A stretch of DNA of 56,988 bases from an uncultured Clostridia bacterium (GCA_945873295.1 CAMCCS010000003.1:1-56988); one strand, 5' to 3'; positions 29,594 through 40,291 are shown, numbered from the stretch's first letter. The notes: generated by a model not told the origin, from the letters alone. Translations and numbers: made by a program.

Positions 29594-32500
29594 TCAGCGA
29601 AGCGTATTCCACTTTCTGCGGCGCTTGTAGGTATCAACGGCAAGGACCAGAAGCCCGGTAAAGGACAGCAGGAGCATCACCGCGCCGCTCAGCAGCAATG
29701 TCGGGTTGCCGATCTGTCCGGTCTTGGCAATTCCGCTGCTGGTGCCGCCGCCGGAAGACTTTTTCCCATTCTCGACCGTAACCGTGACACTGGCGGAATG
29801 AACCGCGACAGTAGCTTTCTGTCCAGCAATGCTGACATGGCCATCCGTATCTACGGTCAGTACCCAGCCGGTCAGAGGCAGCTTATAGCCATCCGGCGCT
29901 TTCGTCTCCGTCAATGCGTACTGGCCGGGCTGCAGATAAACGGTATCCGTGTTTCCGGAGGCGTTGGTCTTCAGCGTGATGCTGACACCATTCCCACTGA
30001 TCAGGAATTCAGCCCCGGACAGCGGCTTCGCGTTTGTGTCATCCTGCTTATGCAGGGAAATGGCAAACGTGACAGGCTTGTTTTGGAGGACATAGGTGAA
30101 TTCCTGCAGCGCCGCCCCGTCGATGGAAATACCATTCTCCGATACTGTGATCTGGTGTCTGGTCTCATCCAGAATGTATCCGTTGGGCGCGATCACTTCC
30201 TGCAGCACATATTCGCCATAGGGCAGGTTCAGAACGGCGGTTCCGTCCGTGCCGGTGGTGACACGCCAGGTTTTTCCGTTCCCGGTCACAGTAAATGTTG
30301 CGCCGGAAAGGGGCTTTTCGTTATCGGAAGATACTTTCCGGATTGTCAGCTCCCGGAGAATGGAGGTATTGAGCACGCCGACCATATGGATCTGATCCAT
30401 TTCCGGCAGTTCGGTTTGATCCTTGCCCATGAATACGTTACCGTCAGCGTCCACAATGAAATCGATGGAATTGGTCCAAAGCCTGAATCCGTAAGGCGCC
30501 TTTGTCTCAATGATACGGTAACTACCCATGGTAAGATCCGTAAACACTGCCAGACCGTTCTCGTTTGTGACAGCCGTTGCCAGGGCGGTGCCCGTAATGC
30601 CGTTCACAACGGGATACAGTGTGAATTCCGCGCCGGGCAGGCGGGTGGTCCTGTCTGCGGCATCCATTTTAACTATGCCGACAGCCACTTTGCGGACCAG
30701 GTTCTCAATCTCCATTTCAATGACGGAAGCTGCGTTTTCGGCATTGACTGTGAAGGAACGGCTTTCCTCCAAAATGAGGTAGCCATTGGGAGCCTTTACC
30801 TCATGGATGGTGTATGTGCCGGCAGGAATGCCGCTGAGTTTTACCTCTCCGGCGTGGATGACGGTTTCACCCGTTTCGCTCAGGGCATACCCATCCTCCG
30901 TCTCCTGCCAGTACAGAAGCTGGCCGCTGCTGTCGCTGATGGTGAACTCCGCGTCCAGGAGTTGATCGTGGTCATCAAAGTCCACCTTACGCAGAAGCAC
31001 GGTGCCGAGGATCCGGGTATCGGGCACTTCAATGCGAATCGCGGTGCCGTGGGTCAGCTGCTCCCGGGTGACGGTATACACCTGTTCGTTCAGATAATAG
31101 CCCTCGGGGGCGGTGACTTCCCGGATGGTGTAATCGTCATAATCCAAGTTTTCCAGTCTCGCTGCACCGTCCGCGCCGGTTTTGATGGTGATGGTATACC
31201 CGCGGCTGTTGGTAACGGCAAATTCCGCACCGGCCAGCCCTTTGTCCGTTTGCTCCGCGTCATACTTCCGGATTTCCAGATCATAGACGGTCTTTTCGTT
31301 GACAAAGGTGTATGTGAATACAGCATCCTCGGGGGTTTCCTCGTTGTAGCGGAAGCTCCACACCTGGGTTTCGCTCAGCTCATAACCGGCAGGGGCTCTG
31401 GTTTCCACAATGGTGTAGTCGCCGTAGGGCACCGTAAACTCCGCCTTGCCGTCATAGCCGGTGGTGGCTTCCGCAAGGAAGATGGGACTTCCGTCCTCTG
31501 GCACACGGTACAGGGCAAACACCGCGCCAATCAGGAATTCGGGATTCTCTCCGGCGCTCTGCTTGTATACCGTAACCTTCCGGGTGAGCTGCTCGTTGGC
31601 AACATCCACATTTACCGTCTCATCCTGTTTGGTCAGCTTGACCTGGATGCTGTCCGAACGCAGTGCATACCCAATGGGGGCGGTCAGCTCGGTAACCACA
31701 TATTCCCCGAAGGGCAGGCCGTCCAAAAGCGCCTGGCCCATAGCGTTGGTGGTCAGTACGTTCCCGGCGCCCTCCGTATCCGAAGAGGCTACATGATATA
31801 CGCCGTTGCGCAGGGTGAACCATACAAGCCCGCTGGAAGCGTCCCGGACCTGGAACTGGGCACCGGCCAGCGCCTTGGTTTTATCCGAAGCACTGTGCTT
31901 ATAGATCAGCAGGCTGCCGGAAGTCCGTTCGTTGGTCAGCGTCAGCGTCAGTACACCGTCGGTGTAAATGTAATCCGCGCCGCCGGTCACTCCTGTGACG
32001 TTAAACGTACCTTCTTCCACTGCAAAGCTCCAGCCGGCCAGAGGCACATTGTAGCCCGCAGGGGCCTGTGTCTCCGTAACCGCGTATTTGCCGGGCTTCA
32101 GGGAGATTACGTCCGTCCGTCCCTGGTCATCGGTGACCAGCGTTGCCTTGCTGCCATCCTCTCCGGTCACAGTGAACACCGCGCCCTCCAGAGGGTGCTT
32201 GCTGGAAGCGTCCTGCTTCACAAGGGTAAAACGGAAAGGCTGGGGTTCATTTTCAAAGAGGATTACAGGGGCCTTATCGGCCAGCGGCTCTCCATCCCAT
32301 TCGATTCCATCTGCCCCCACTGACAGGTGATGGCCGGAGGCATCGATTACATAGCCGTTGGGGGCCTGAATCTCCGTCAGGGTATATTCGCCCACAGGCA
32401 GGGAAATGGGATCGGTCAGGCCGTCGGTACCGGTGGTATAGACCGTATTGATACCGCTGCCCAGAATCCGGAAGCTTGCGCCTGCCAGGGCTGCGCCATT

Positions 32501-35500
32501 GGATGCGCTGATTTTCTTCAGCCGGAGCGTATACTCCACCGATGTATTGGTCAGCGTCAGGACGTAGAAGGGCGTTTGTGCATTGCCATAGTCAACGAAG
32601 TGGCATTCACTGTGCAGCACGCCGTCCCCGTCGATTTGGAAGCTGAATGGCGTCTCGTTGATCTGGTAGCCCGCGGGGGCATTGGTTTCCTGGAGGATAT
32701 AGCTTCCGGTTTCCAGTTCGGAAAATACTGCGTAGCCGGAAGCGCCTGTGGTCACCGTTTCCAAAATCATGCCCTTTTCATCGAAGAGGGTGAACTCGGC
32801 GCCCGCCAGGCGGATGCCCTGTTCATTTTCCTTGCACACCGCGACGCCCCGCTTGTAGGGCAGGTTCTGGGCCGTGATGGAGAGTGTCTGATCATAGAGG
32901 TCCTCAGAAACCGTGAAGGAAATATCACCCAGGGTCATATATCCGTCAGGTGCTTCCACCTCCCGCAGAACATAGCTGCCAGCGGGCAAGCCCTCGATCA
33001 GAGCGCTGCCGGCACGGATCTGTGTCAATTCGGAACCGGGAGAATAGAGGTAGGTGCCATCCTCACTGCGTTCAAAGGTCACCGGCTCCTCCGCATCCCG
33101 GTAGAGCTGGAATGCGGCGCCTTCCAGAGGTTCGTTATTCCCGTCCACCTTCTGAAGCCGGACTCTGGTGGGATAGTCCTTGGACTGGAATTGTGCCTTC
33201 GTTTCCTCACCAACCGGGGTGTGGGCATCCACCGTCACCTCGGACACATTGGGATCCACTGTATAGCCCTCCGGCGCGGCGATTTCCAAAATGGAGTAGG
33301 TTCCGGCCGCAGGCACCGGAACACAGATCTTTCCGGTCTCGTCAACCGTGACTTCCGTATAGAAGCCCATGCCATAAACGGCAAACCGTGCTCCGCCCAA
33401 TGGCTTCCCGGTGACGATGTCCACCTTGGCAATTTCCAGAATAAAGCGGGAAGGCTCGTTCTTGAATTCCAGCGCAACCTCTGTCGTTGCATTCTCGCCC
33501 ACGTTGGTGATGGTGAAATACTGAGGATCCGGGTTCCGCTCGTAGCCTGCGGGCGCGGATGTTTCCACCACCGCGTAGCTGCCGAAGGGAATATTCTGGA
33601 GGGTTGCCGTGCCGTCGGAATTGGTGGTGATGGTGTAGAGCACTGTGGCAGTATTCGGATTCAGCGCATACTCCGTTCCGTCATACACCTTGAACTCCGC
33701 ACCGGCCAGATGCTTCCGGGGATCCGCCTCGTCGGTTTTGACAATGGTCAGGGAACCTGTCACCGGCTCGTTTTTCATGACCACTTCAATGGGCTGGCCG
33801 CTTCCGTCCTCCGTCACCCGGAATTCCAGAAGCTCAGGATTCAGTTCATAGTTGGAAGGCGCCGTAGTTTCTTTCAGGTAGTATACACCCACGGGCAGGG
33901 AAACCGTCTCCCCATCTGCGCTGTTGATTGGCAGTTCCTCGATTACAATTTCCTTGTTTTCGTCCAGGATCTGGAAGATCGCGCCGGTCAGAGCGGTGCC
34001 GTACGTGCCTGCCTTCTTGAAGACAACGGAAGTCTTCCGGTCCTGGTTGACCCAATTTTTCAGCTCGTAAATTTGCATGTTGCCGTCAATGGGGACCGTC
34101 CGTTTTTCCGTACTCAGCGTTTTCCCATAGGGCGCCAGGTATTCCGTGACCTTATACACGCCGTAGGGCACATTTTCAAAGGTGACAATACCGCTGCTGT
34201 CGGAGACTGCGTACCGGGGATCCTTGGCAGAATAGTCGTTGCCATCCACCAGTTCCAGCTTGAACACCGCGCCTTCCAGCCCAGTGACATTGTCGGAAGC
34301 CGTCTTCTTGAAGGTGATCTTTCCTGTAATGACGGGGTTGACAACGGACAGCTCCAGCGTGCCGCCGTGCTTGACGGAATGGCTCACGGTTCCGCTGGCC
34401 TGATCCGCGACCACCTCGAATACGATTCCGGTGACGGGGGACAGCCCCTTCGGTGTGGTTTCGGGACGCTCGTCCAGGGTATAGATGCCCCAAAGCAGGC
34501 CGTCCACGCTGAGTCTTCCGTTCTGACCGGTGGTTATGATCGCGTCAGCTGTAACCGTATCGGTATAGCCGGCAAAGGTGTATGCTCCGCCGCTTCCTGT
34601 GACTTTCACATATCCGTTACCGGTGTGCAGTGTGAAGCCGATGCCCGGCAGGAGCTTGCCGTATCCGTCGGTTTTCACCAGGCTCAGTTTAGCCTTGATC
34701 TGGGTATTGCCCACGGTTACGGACTGCTCTGCCTTGCTGATTGTAAAGGGGGTCTCTTCCTGAGAAAGGATGTAACCGTCGGGAGCACCGGTCTCCACCA
34801 GGGTATAGCTGCCCAGGGGGAGCAGGGGGAGGTATTCCAGCACGAAAGTTCCGTTCTGGCCCGTCACAAATTCCGTTCCGGCGGTGTCGAGACCGGTATA
34901 GGTGTAGCTGCCGTCGCCGCCCGCTGCGGTCACATACTGATCACCCGCCTGAATCCTGAATTTGGTGCCGGGAAGACCTTTGGACGGATCCTTATCGTCC
35001 ACTTTCAGCACCGTCAGCCTGGTGCGGCTGTCTGTGACTTTGCCGCAATCAATGGTCTGGCCCTGCTGATATACAGCGGGTGTGTGGCTTGCGTCGATAA
35101 TCACCGTAAAGGGTGCGGCCAGTGCGTAGCCCACGGGAGCTTGCATTTCCGTAATGGTATACTCGCCAAAGGGAAGATCCGTAAACCGGCAAATGCCGTC
35201 CGCTCCGGATACTGTGCTGGTCGAAGTGATGGTATTGCCCCGCAGGTCTTTTCCCTCCAGCTGAAACTGGGCTCCGGCCAGAGGTGCGGTTCCGGTTTCG
35301 TCGGTTTTGAGGAGTGTCAGATCATAGAGCCGTTTGCTGTTTTCCACATCCTGTGTATAGGTCCATGCCTGATTATCCCCGGGCCCCAGATTGAATGTAA
35401 AAACATTCGGATTGACCTGATACCCATCAGGCGCGGTGACCTCCTTTACATAGTAGGTACCGGCTTCCAGACCGCTGAAGGTGCAGGTGCCGTCGGACCC

Positions 35501-38500
35501 GGTGGTCTTCTCTGCAATGAGAATCGTGGCATTCTGGTCTTCGTAAAGGCCAAAGCGGGCGCCGGAAAGGGTTGTGCCTGTCTGCGCCGCGTCAACCTTG
35601 CGGAGTTGGATGCTGCCTTTCTGGGTATTATTTGTGTAGTTGCATTCTACTGGGCTGTCGGAGGAATTGATCACAACCGGGATGCCTCTGGCCAGATCGT
35701 CAGAGATCACATATCCCACCGGCGCTTTGGTCTCTTTCAGAGTGTAGGTGCCGTAGGCCAGGCCGGTAAACAGCACAATACCGTCTTCACCGGTTCTTTT
35801 TGTTTCGACTACCACATTCTGGCTGTTGTAGAGCGTAAACTCCGCGCCGGCCAGCGGTCTGCCGTTGGGGTCCGTTTTCTTTAGGCGGACACTGCCGAAC
35901 TGCTGGATATTGTTCCAGGTTATGGTGACGTTTTTGCCGCCTGTAACAGATAAACCGCTGCCGGCAATGATGGGATTCTCGGTGCCCTGGACATTGCCGT
36001 TTTCGTCGATTGTGACATGGACGGGGCCGGTAAAGCCGGAGTAGCCGGGAAGCGGCCCGGTTTCCTGAATGCTGTATACCCCGGCGGGAAGACCGGTAAA
36101 GTGCGCTTTTCCGTCCGTGTCGGTCACGGCAACGGTTGTGTTGTTCTCACTGAGCTGTGTGTTTGTCAGGGTAAATTCCACACCCTCCAGTGGGCAGTTG
36201 TTGGTCACGTCCCATTTCTGAATGTGGATTTCACCCTCCCGGAAGCGGGTGTTGACCAGGCTCACCGTCTGGTGGGGTGCTGTCTTACTCAGTACTACAT
36301 GCGCGGTCTCACCGTTTCCTTGGAGCATGTAGCCGGAAGGCGCTTTGAGCTCCTTGACATAGTATGTACCGTATTTCAGATTGCTGATTGCATGTACGCC
36401 GTTTACGGTGGAAAATGTTTCAACCAATTCACCATCACTGCCGTCGGTGCTTTCCCGGTACAGCGCATATGTGCCGCCATCCAGCAGGTTATCATCAGCC
36501 ACACTGTCCCCATATTTTTTGAAGGTCAGAGAGCCCTTCCCGGAATCCGGCTCGTTGGACACACCTACCGTCGCGTTCCCTTTGAGAACGCTCAAAGGTT
36601 CCCCCTTGATGGAGATAAAGGTGATTGTATCGTCATCTGCCCGTTTAATGACAATGGGAATATCCGCCGCTGCCTGGTAGCCGTTATCCGGATCTACCTC
36701 TTCTTTTAAGGTATATGTATATTCTCCTTTAGCAAGGTCATCTGCTTGAATATACAGGGTGTAGTTGGCAGCATCTGTACGCGAACCGGTATCAGCAATC
36801 GGGGTGTTGCCTCTGTACAGAACAAATCTTGCACCATCGCCGTGATCAATGGGTTTTCCGTCCGCATCGTCAAGCCAGGTTTTATCAATCGTGAGCTTTG
36901 CCTTACGGCGAATGTAAACGGTATTGCCGACGGTGTTCGTTGCTGTTTCACCGAAATCTAATTTGTCCGGATCAACGTTAACGGTAAAGAAGATTTTATA
37001 AACCCCTGCCGGAATCTGGGAATCATCTTTTTTAACGATCAGGAGTTTTTGCGTATTTTCACTATCCGTGCGAAGATCAAAAAGATTGTCGCTTTGGGTT
37101 AAATCGATACTGCCAGGGACGAGGGTAAAGCAGTCTTCCAGAAGGTCGTAAACAACGATATCATCTTTTTTCAGGACGGAACCGATACCATACTGGGTCA
37201 GGGTAATGCAGAAGGTTACTTCCGCTGTACGCTCGTCAATGTCAATAAATTCCGCGCCGCTTTCCCCGATGCTCTTGGAAGCATACAGCGCGGCGTTGTC
37301 ATACTTTCGGATGGTGCTTTCCTGTGAGCTGGAGGATCCATTGCTCAAAGCCAGATTGACTTTGTTGGTGAAGAAATCCGCGTTGGCAGAGGCGATTGCG
37401 TAGTATTTCACAACTATGCTGACCGGCCCCACTGCGTTGCCTGTACTGTTGGTGCAGACCACGGAAAAGCCGCTGCCCGACCTGGTAACTGTGATTGTTC
37501 CTACCGGGGTATCAGAAAAGGACGCGCCGCTGTCAAAATTACCCGTATAGGTGTTTCCTCCCACAAGGATACTGAACGTAGGTTTCGTGGTATCACCGTT
37601 CAGATCACACAGCAGCAGGTTGCCGTTGCTCAGATCGTCGCTCAGTGTGGCGACGTCGCCGGACGCCAGATTCACACCAAACTCGACAGAATAACCGATT
37701 GGTTTGGTGGGGTCCCGAATGACAAGCCCGCCGCCTTCCGATTGTTTCGCGTTACTCCAGATCTGTTTTACCAGTTTAGTAATGGGCTTTGTACTGCTTT
37801 CGCCATCCCCGGTACCGGTTCCGGAACCTGTGTCCACTGTCACGCCGGTACCTGTCAAGAATGAATCGCCAATGTTGATTCCAATGTTGTCTTTTCCATT
37901 GCCGTCATAGCCAATGGTATCCACAACCATGGAGAAATTCAGCTGAATATTCTGATTCTGACCGTCGAATTCTTTAAACTTCATCGTCACAGTATTGGTA
38001 CCGGAATTATATACGATGTCTGTAAAATACTGTTGACAATTGGTCAGCCAACCATCTACATCCGCTGGTTTCAGATATTTCGGGATCGTGATCTTCAGTT
38101 GATCGCCGGGATGAATGTTGGGCTCGGTGCTCAGGTCTGTGTCCTGGATGACCACGGAAAATGTAAACTTGTCTCCGTCTTTTACAGTAGTTCCCTCCGG
38201 CGGATTCGTACTGACTGTCACAGAAAGACCGCCGTCGCCGTTGGCGTAGGGCACCATATCGTCATCGGACAGAATCATGATTCCATTCATGTCGGATTCC
38301 GATGCTTTCCCGGAAGCGGAATCGTCCCCGGCATCCGCCGGATCTCCATTGCCCGCAGTGCTGCCGTCCTCGCCCGCAACAGGGAGATTGCCCGATCCCT
38401 GGGAAGTGTCTCCGGTTTCCAATCCGGAATCTCCGGAAGGCGTGTCACCCTGGCTTTCCGAGCCGCCCTCCGGCGGAGTGACGGGATCGGTATCCGAGCC

Positions 38501-38791
38501 GCCCTCCGGCGGAGTGACGGGATCGGTATCCAAGCTGCCCTCCGGCGGAGTGACGGGATCGGTATCCAAGCTGCCCTCCGGCGGGGTAACGGCATTGCCG
38601 TCGCCGCTTTCCGATGTGTCTCCGGTATCCGACGGATCAGAAGAGAAATCGATGGTGTTGTCCGCACCGTCTTCAGCGATGGGAAGCTCGTTGGTTCCCG
38701 TAGCATACGCCACATCGATCATCATTTGCCCCGCCAGCATGGTGCAAACGAGAACTATGGCTAATATTCTGCGCCAAATTCCGTTTTTCAT
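29594..38791 (-). CDS. Giant (3065 aa) SpaA/Cna-B-repeat cell-wall-anchored adhesin
   Basis: Signal peptide, Pro/Thr/Asp tandem repeat, adhesin-like N-domain, about 23 E-box-like (K/T/V/R)E(T/V/I)xAPxGY segments, C-terminal GIAKTG + TM + RRRK sorting signal. Confidence 0.95.
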   Translation of the reverse strand: MKNGIWRRILAIVLVCTMLAGQMMIDVAYATGTNELPIAEDGADNTIDFSSDPSDTGDTSESGDGNAVTPPEGSLDTDPVTPPEGSLDTDPVTPPEGGSDTDPVTPPEGGSESQGDTPSGDSGLETGDTSQGSGNLPVAGEDGSTAGNGDPADAGDDSASGKASESDMNGIMILSDDDMVPYANGDGGLSVTVSTNPPEGTTVKDGDKFTFSVVIQDTDLSTEPNIHPGDQLKITIPKYLKPADVDGWLTNCQQYFTDIVYNSGTNTVTMKFKEFDGQNQNIQLNFSMVVDTIGYDGNGKDNIGINIGDSFLTGTGVTVDTGSGTGTGDGESSTKPITKLVKQIWSNAKQSEGGGLVIRDPTKPIGYSVEFGVNLASGDVATLSDDLSNGNLLLCDLNGDTTKPTFSILVGGNTYTGNFDSGASFSDTPVGTITVTRSGSGFSVVCTNSTGNAVGPVSIVVKYYAIASANADFFTNKVNLALSNGSSSSQESTIRKYDNAALYASKSIGESGAEFIDIDERTAEVTFCITLTQYGIGSVLKKDDIVVYDLLEDCFTLVPGSIDLTQSDNLFDLRTDSENTQKLLIVKKDDSQIPAGVYKIFFTVNVDPDKLDFGETATNTVGNTVYIRRKAKLTIDKTWLDDADGKPIDHGDGARFVLYRGNTPIADTGSRTDAANYTLYIQADDLAKGEYTYTLKEEVDPDNGYQAAADIPIVIKRADDDTITFISIKGEPLSVLKGNATVGVSNEPDSGKGSLTFKKYGDSVADDNLLDGGTYALYRESTDGSDGELVETFSTVNGVHAISNLKYGTYYVKELKAPSGYMLQGNGETAHVVLSKTAPHQTVSLVNTRFREGEIHIQKWDVTNNCPLEGVEFTLTNTQLSENNTTVAVTDTDGKAHFTGLPAGVYSIQETGPLPGYSGFTGPVHVTIDENGNVQGTENPIIAGSGLSVTGGKNVTITWNNIQQFGSVRLKKTDPNGRPLAGAEFTLYNSQNVVVETKRTGEDGIVLFTGLAYGTYTLKETKAPVGYVISDDLARGIPVVINSSDSPVECNYTNNTQKGSIQLRKVDAAQTGTTLSGARFGLYEDQNATILIAEKTTGSDGTCTFSGLEAGTYYVKEVTAPDGYQVNPNVFTFNLGPGDNQAWTYTQDVENSKRLYDLTLLKTDETGTAPLAGAQFQLEGKDLRGNTITSTSTVSGADGICRFTDLPFGEYTITEMQAPVGYALAAPFTVIIDASHTPAVYQQGQTIDCGKVTDSRTRLTVLKVDDKDPSKGLPGTKFRIQAGDQYVTAAGGDGSYTYTGLDTAGTEFVTGQNGTFVLEYLPLLPLGSYTLVETGAPDGYILSQEETPFTISKAEQSVTVGNTQIKAKLSLVKTDGYGKLLPGIGFTLHTGNGYVKVTGSGGAYTFAGYTDTVTADAIITTGQNGRLSVDGLLWGIYTLDERPETTPKGLSPVTGIVFEVVADQASGTVSHSVKHGGTLELSVVNPVITGKITFKKTASDNVTGLEGAVFKLELVDGNDYSAKDPRYAVSDSSGIVTFENVPYGVYKVTEYLAPYGKTLSTEKRTVPIDGNMQIYELKNWVNQDRKTSVVFKKAGTYGTALTGAIFQILDENKEIVIEELPINSADGETVSLPVGVYYLKETTAPSNYELNPELLEFRVTEDGSGQPIEVVMKNEPVTGSLTIVKTDEADPRKHLAGAEFKVYDGTEYALNPNTATVLYTITTNSDGTATLQNIPFGSYAVVETSAPAGYERNPDPQYFTITNVGENATTEVALEFKNEPSRFILEIAKVDIVTGKPLGGARFAVYGMGFYTEVTVDETGKICVPVPAAGTYSILEIAAPEGYTVDPNVSEVTVDAHTPVGEETKAQFQSKDYPTRVRLQKVDGNNEPLEGAAFQLYRDAEEPVTFERSEDGTYLYSPGSELTQIRAGSALIEGLPAGSYVLREVEAPDGYMTLGDISFTVSEDLYDQTLSITAQNLPYKRGVAVCKENEQGIRLAGAEFTLFDEKGMILETVTTGASGYAVFSELETGSYILQETNAPAGYQINETPFSFQIDGDGVLHSECHFVDYGNAQTPFYVLTLTNTSVEYTLRLKKISASNGAALAGASFRILGSGINTVYTTGTDGLTDPISLPVGEYTLTEIQAPNGYVIDASGHHLSVGADGIEWDGEPLADKAPVILFENEPQPFRFTLVKQDASSKHPLEGAVFTVTGEDGSKATLVTDDQGRTDVISLKPGKYAVTETQAPAGYNVPLAGWSFAVEEGTFNVTGVTGGADYIYTDGVLTLTLTNERTSGSLLIYKHSASDKTKALAGAQFQVRDASSGLVWFTLRNGVYHVASSDTEGAGNVLTTNAMGQALLDGLPFGEYVVTELTAPIGYALRSDSIQVKLTKQDETVNVDVANEQLTRKVTVYKQSAGENPEFLIGAVFALYRVPEDGSPIFLAEATTGYDGKAEFTVPYGDYTIVETRAPAGYELSETQVWSFRYNEETPEDAVFTYTFVNEKTVYDLEIRKYDAEQTDKGLAGAEFAVTNSRGYTITIKTGADGAARLENLDYDDYTIREVTAPEGYYLNEQVYTVTREQLTHGTAIRIEVPDTRILGTVLLRKVDFDDHDQLLDAEFTISDSSGQLLYWQETEDGYALSETGETVIHAGEVKLSGIPAGTYTIHEVKAPNGYLILEESRSFTVNAENAASVIEMEIENLVRKVAVGIVKMDAADRTTRLPGAEFTLYPVVNGITGTALATAVTNENGLAVFTDLTMGSYRIIETKAPYGFRLWTNSIDFIVDADGNVFMGKDQTELPEMDQIHMVGVLNTSILRELTIRKVSSDNEKPLSGATFTVTGNGKTWRVTTGTDGTAVLNLPYGEYVLQEVIAPNGYILDETRHQITVSENGISIDGAALQEFTYVLQNKPVTFAISLHKQDDTNAKPLSGAEFLISGNGVSITLKTNASGNTDTVYLQPGQYALTETKAPDGYKLPLTGWVLTVDTDGHVSIAGQKATVAVHSASVTVTVENGKKSSGGGTSSGIAKTGQIGNPTLLLSGAVMLLLSFTGLLVLAVDTYKRRRKWNTLR
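38462..38600 (-). repeat. 36-bp tandem coding repeat (PPEGSLDTDPVT)
   Basis: Unit GCCCTCCGGCGGAGTGACGGGATCGGTATCCAAGCT, about four copies near the adhesin N-terminus. Confidence 0.9.
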
Positions 38792-38804
38792 AATCTACCT
38801 CTCC

Positions 38805-39470
38805 TTATTCCGAAGCGCTCAGACTTGCGTATACCATAAGCCGGTGGCTGCCAACACCTACCGGGGTGCAGGTCACAAGCGTCAATGTAAAGCCATCATT
38901 GTGTGCCAGCAGGGTGTCCATCAGGGTGCTGGGTTCGATCTCCTCGCTGCCTGTAACGGTATAGGCATAGCGGCTGCCGTCCATACTGTACAGGAAAATG
39001 GTATCCCCGGCTTTCAGTTCGTTCAGCCGGTTGAAATGACGGCCGAAAACTCTTGTGCGGTGACCGAAAATCACACAGTTTCCCGCCTCTCCCATTTCCG
39101 CGGATTCCGGATACCAGCCTGCCGCTGCCCGAATGGAGTAGGTGTCCGCGCCCCGGACCAGGGGCATTTTCAGGTCGATGGCGGGAACCGCAATGATGCC
39201 GTATCCGGTGATTTCCTTTGTGTCTATCTCCGGAATCACCGGGCTTACGATTTCTTCCGATTCGAGGAATTCCGTTTCCTCACCCTCCATCTCCGGAATG
39301 GTGAGGTTTTCAATTTTGACCTGCCCGTCTTCGATCATGGCGATCAGCTGTTCTTCCACGGTTTGCCGCTGCATATCGGTCACGGAGGGGCGGATCAAAA
39401 ACAGGACACCCGCCGCCGCAACCAAAAGCAGCAGCAAAACGGTGAGAATAATGATAATGCTTCTTCTCAT
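38805..39470 (-). CDS. Sortase (class D-like)
   Basis: N-terminal TM, CVIFGHRTR (catalytic His), LTLVTCTPVGVGSHRLMVYA (catalytic Cys/Arg). Confidence 0.92.
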   Translation of the reverse strand: MRRSIIIILTVLLLLLVAAAGVLFLIRPSVTDMQRQTVEEQLIAMIEDGQVKIENLTIPEMEGEETEFLESEEIVSPVIPEIDTKEITGYGIIAVPAIDLKMPLVRGADTYSIRAAAGWYPESAEMGEAGNCVIFGHRTRVFGRHFNRLNELKAGDTIFLYSMDGSRYAYTVTGSEEIEPSTLMDTLLAHNDGFTLTLVTCTPVGVGSHRLMVYASLSASE

Positions 39471-39479
39471 AGCGCTGCC

Positions 39480-40025
39480 TCATGAAAACCAGGGTGCGAC
39501 ATGCATATTGAACCAGCTGTACCCCAGATCCAGATAGGGAATCAGCTGCATATCCATCAGCAGTCCCAGAATGACCCACAGGGCAGCCGCAATTCCCACA
39601 AGCAGAATCAGAACACAAAGCGCGAAACCAAAACCTCCCCGCCTGCGCTCCCGTTTTTCGGGCTTGCCCTTTTTTGCGGGTGCGGGATTTGGAAAGTCAT
39701 CTGGAGCGTCATTTGGAAATCCGTTTGGAAATTCTGCCGCCGTGGGAGAGAACGCAATGGAGCACGTCGGTGCTTGTTCCATTCTGAGGCATACTTTTTC
39801 CGCGTAGGCATTGAGCAGGGATTCAATGGCATCCTTGCCATCGTTGCCTGACAAATCGCTGCAAAAATCAGAAATCGTTTCATTGAACGCGGCATTGACC
39901 AGTTCCGGATCTGAAAACCGTTTGCGCAGACGGGAATAGAGATTCCAGCCGTAATCCTCAGTCAGCTGGAACAATGCTTTAAAATCCTTTGCTTTTATGC
40001 GGTCAAGCATTTCCGTTGTATCCAT
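39480..40025 (-). CDS. Small protein with sigma-region-2-like N-terminus and C-terminal TM segment
   Basis: MDTTEMLDRIKAKDFKALFQLTEDYGWNLYSRLRKRFSDPELVNAAFNETISDFCSDL, then linker and FALCVLILLVGIAAALWVILGLLM. Confidence 0.55.
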   Translation of the reverse strand: MDTTEMLDRIKAKDFKALFQLTEDYGWNLYSRLRKRFSDPELVNAAFNETISDFCSDLSGNDGKDAIESLLNAYAEKVCLRMEQAPTCSIAFSPTAAEFPNGFPNDAPDDFPNPAPAKKGKPEKRERRRGGFGFALCVLILLVGIAAALWVILGLLMDMQLIPYLDLGYSWFNMHVAPWFS

Positions 40026-40158
40026 AAATATCCTCTTTTCCGGCAGTAGCACTAAAAGTTAACAGATTCCATAATGGTGTAGATGGTAATACTATACCAT
40101 AGCTGGATAAATTTGGCAACAAAAAATTACAAAAAATTAAGAAAAATATCAATAAATA

Positions 40159-40235
40159 ATTAAGGCAGCACCGCATAATGGGGCAAAAGATCCGCCGAAG
40201 CCCGCTGTCCCCATTGTGCGGTGTTGCCTTAAGCT
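40159..40235. repeat. About 75-bp near-perfect palindromic element (MITE-like)
   Basis: TTAAGGCAGCACCGCATAATGGGG ... CCCCATTGTGCGGTGTTGCCTTAA. Confidence 0.7.
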
Positions 40236-40291
40236 AGGACAGGGGGATGCTCCTGCGCATTAGCATTGGCATCAGGAGGGATGTGTATATG

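Noticed and set aside
29798-35884. 841-aa and 1185-aa plus-strand ORFs antisense to the giant adhesin
   Set aside because: Shadow ORFs produced by the repetitive coding bias of the Cna-B gene; no domain signature.
38462-38600. Possible CRISPR-like or intergenic satellite array
   Set aside because: 36-bp tandem repeats are in frame in the adhesin and have no unique spacers.
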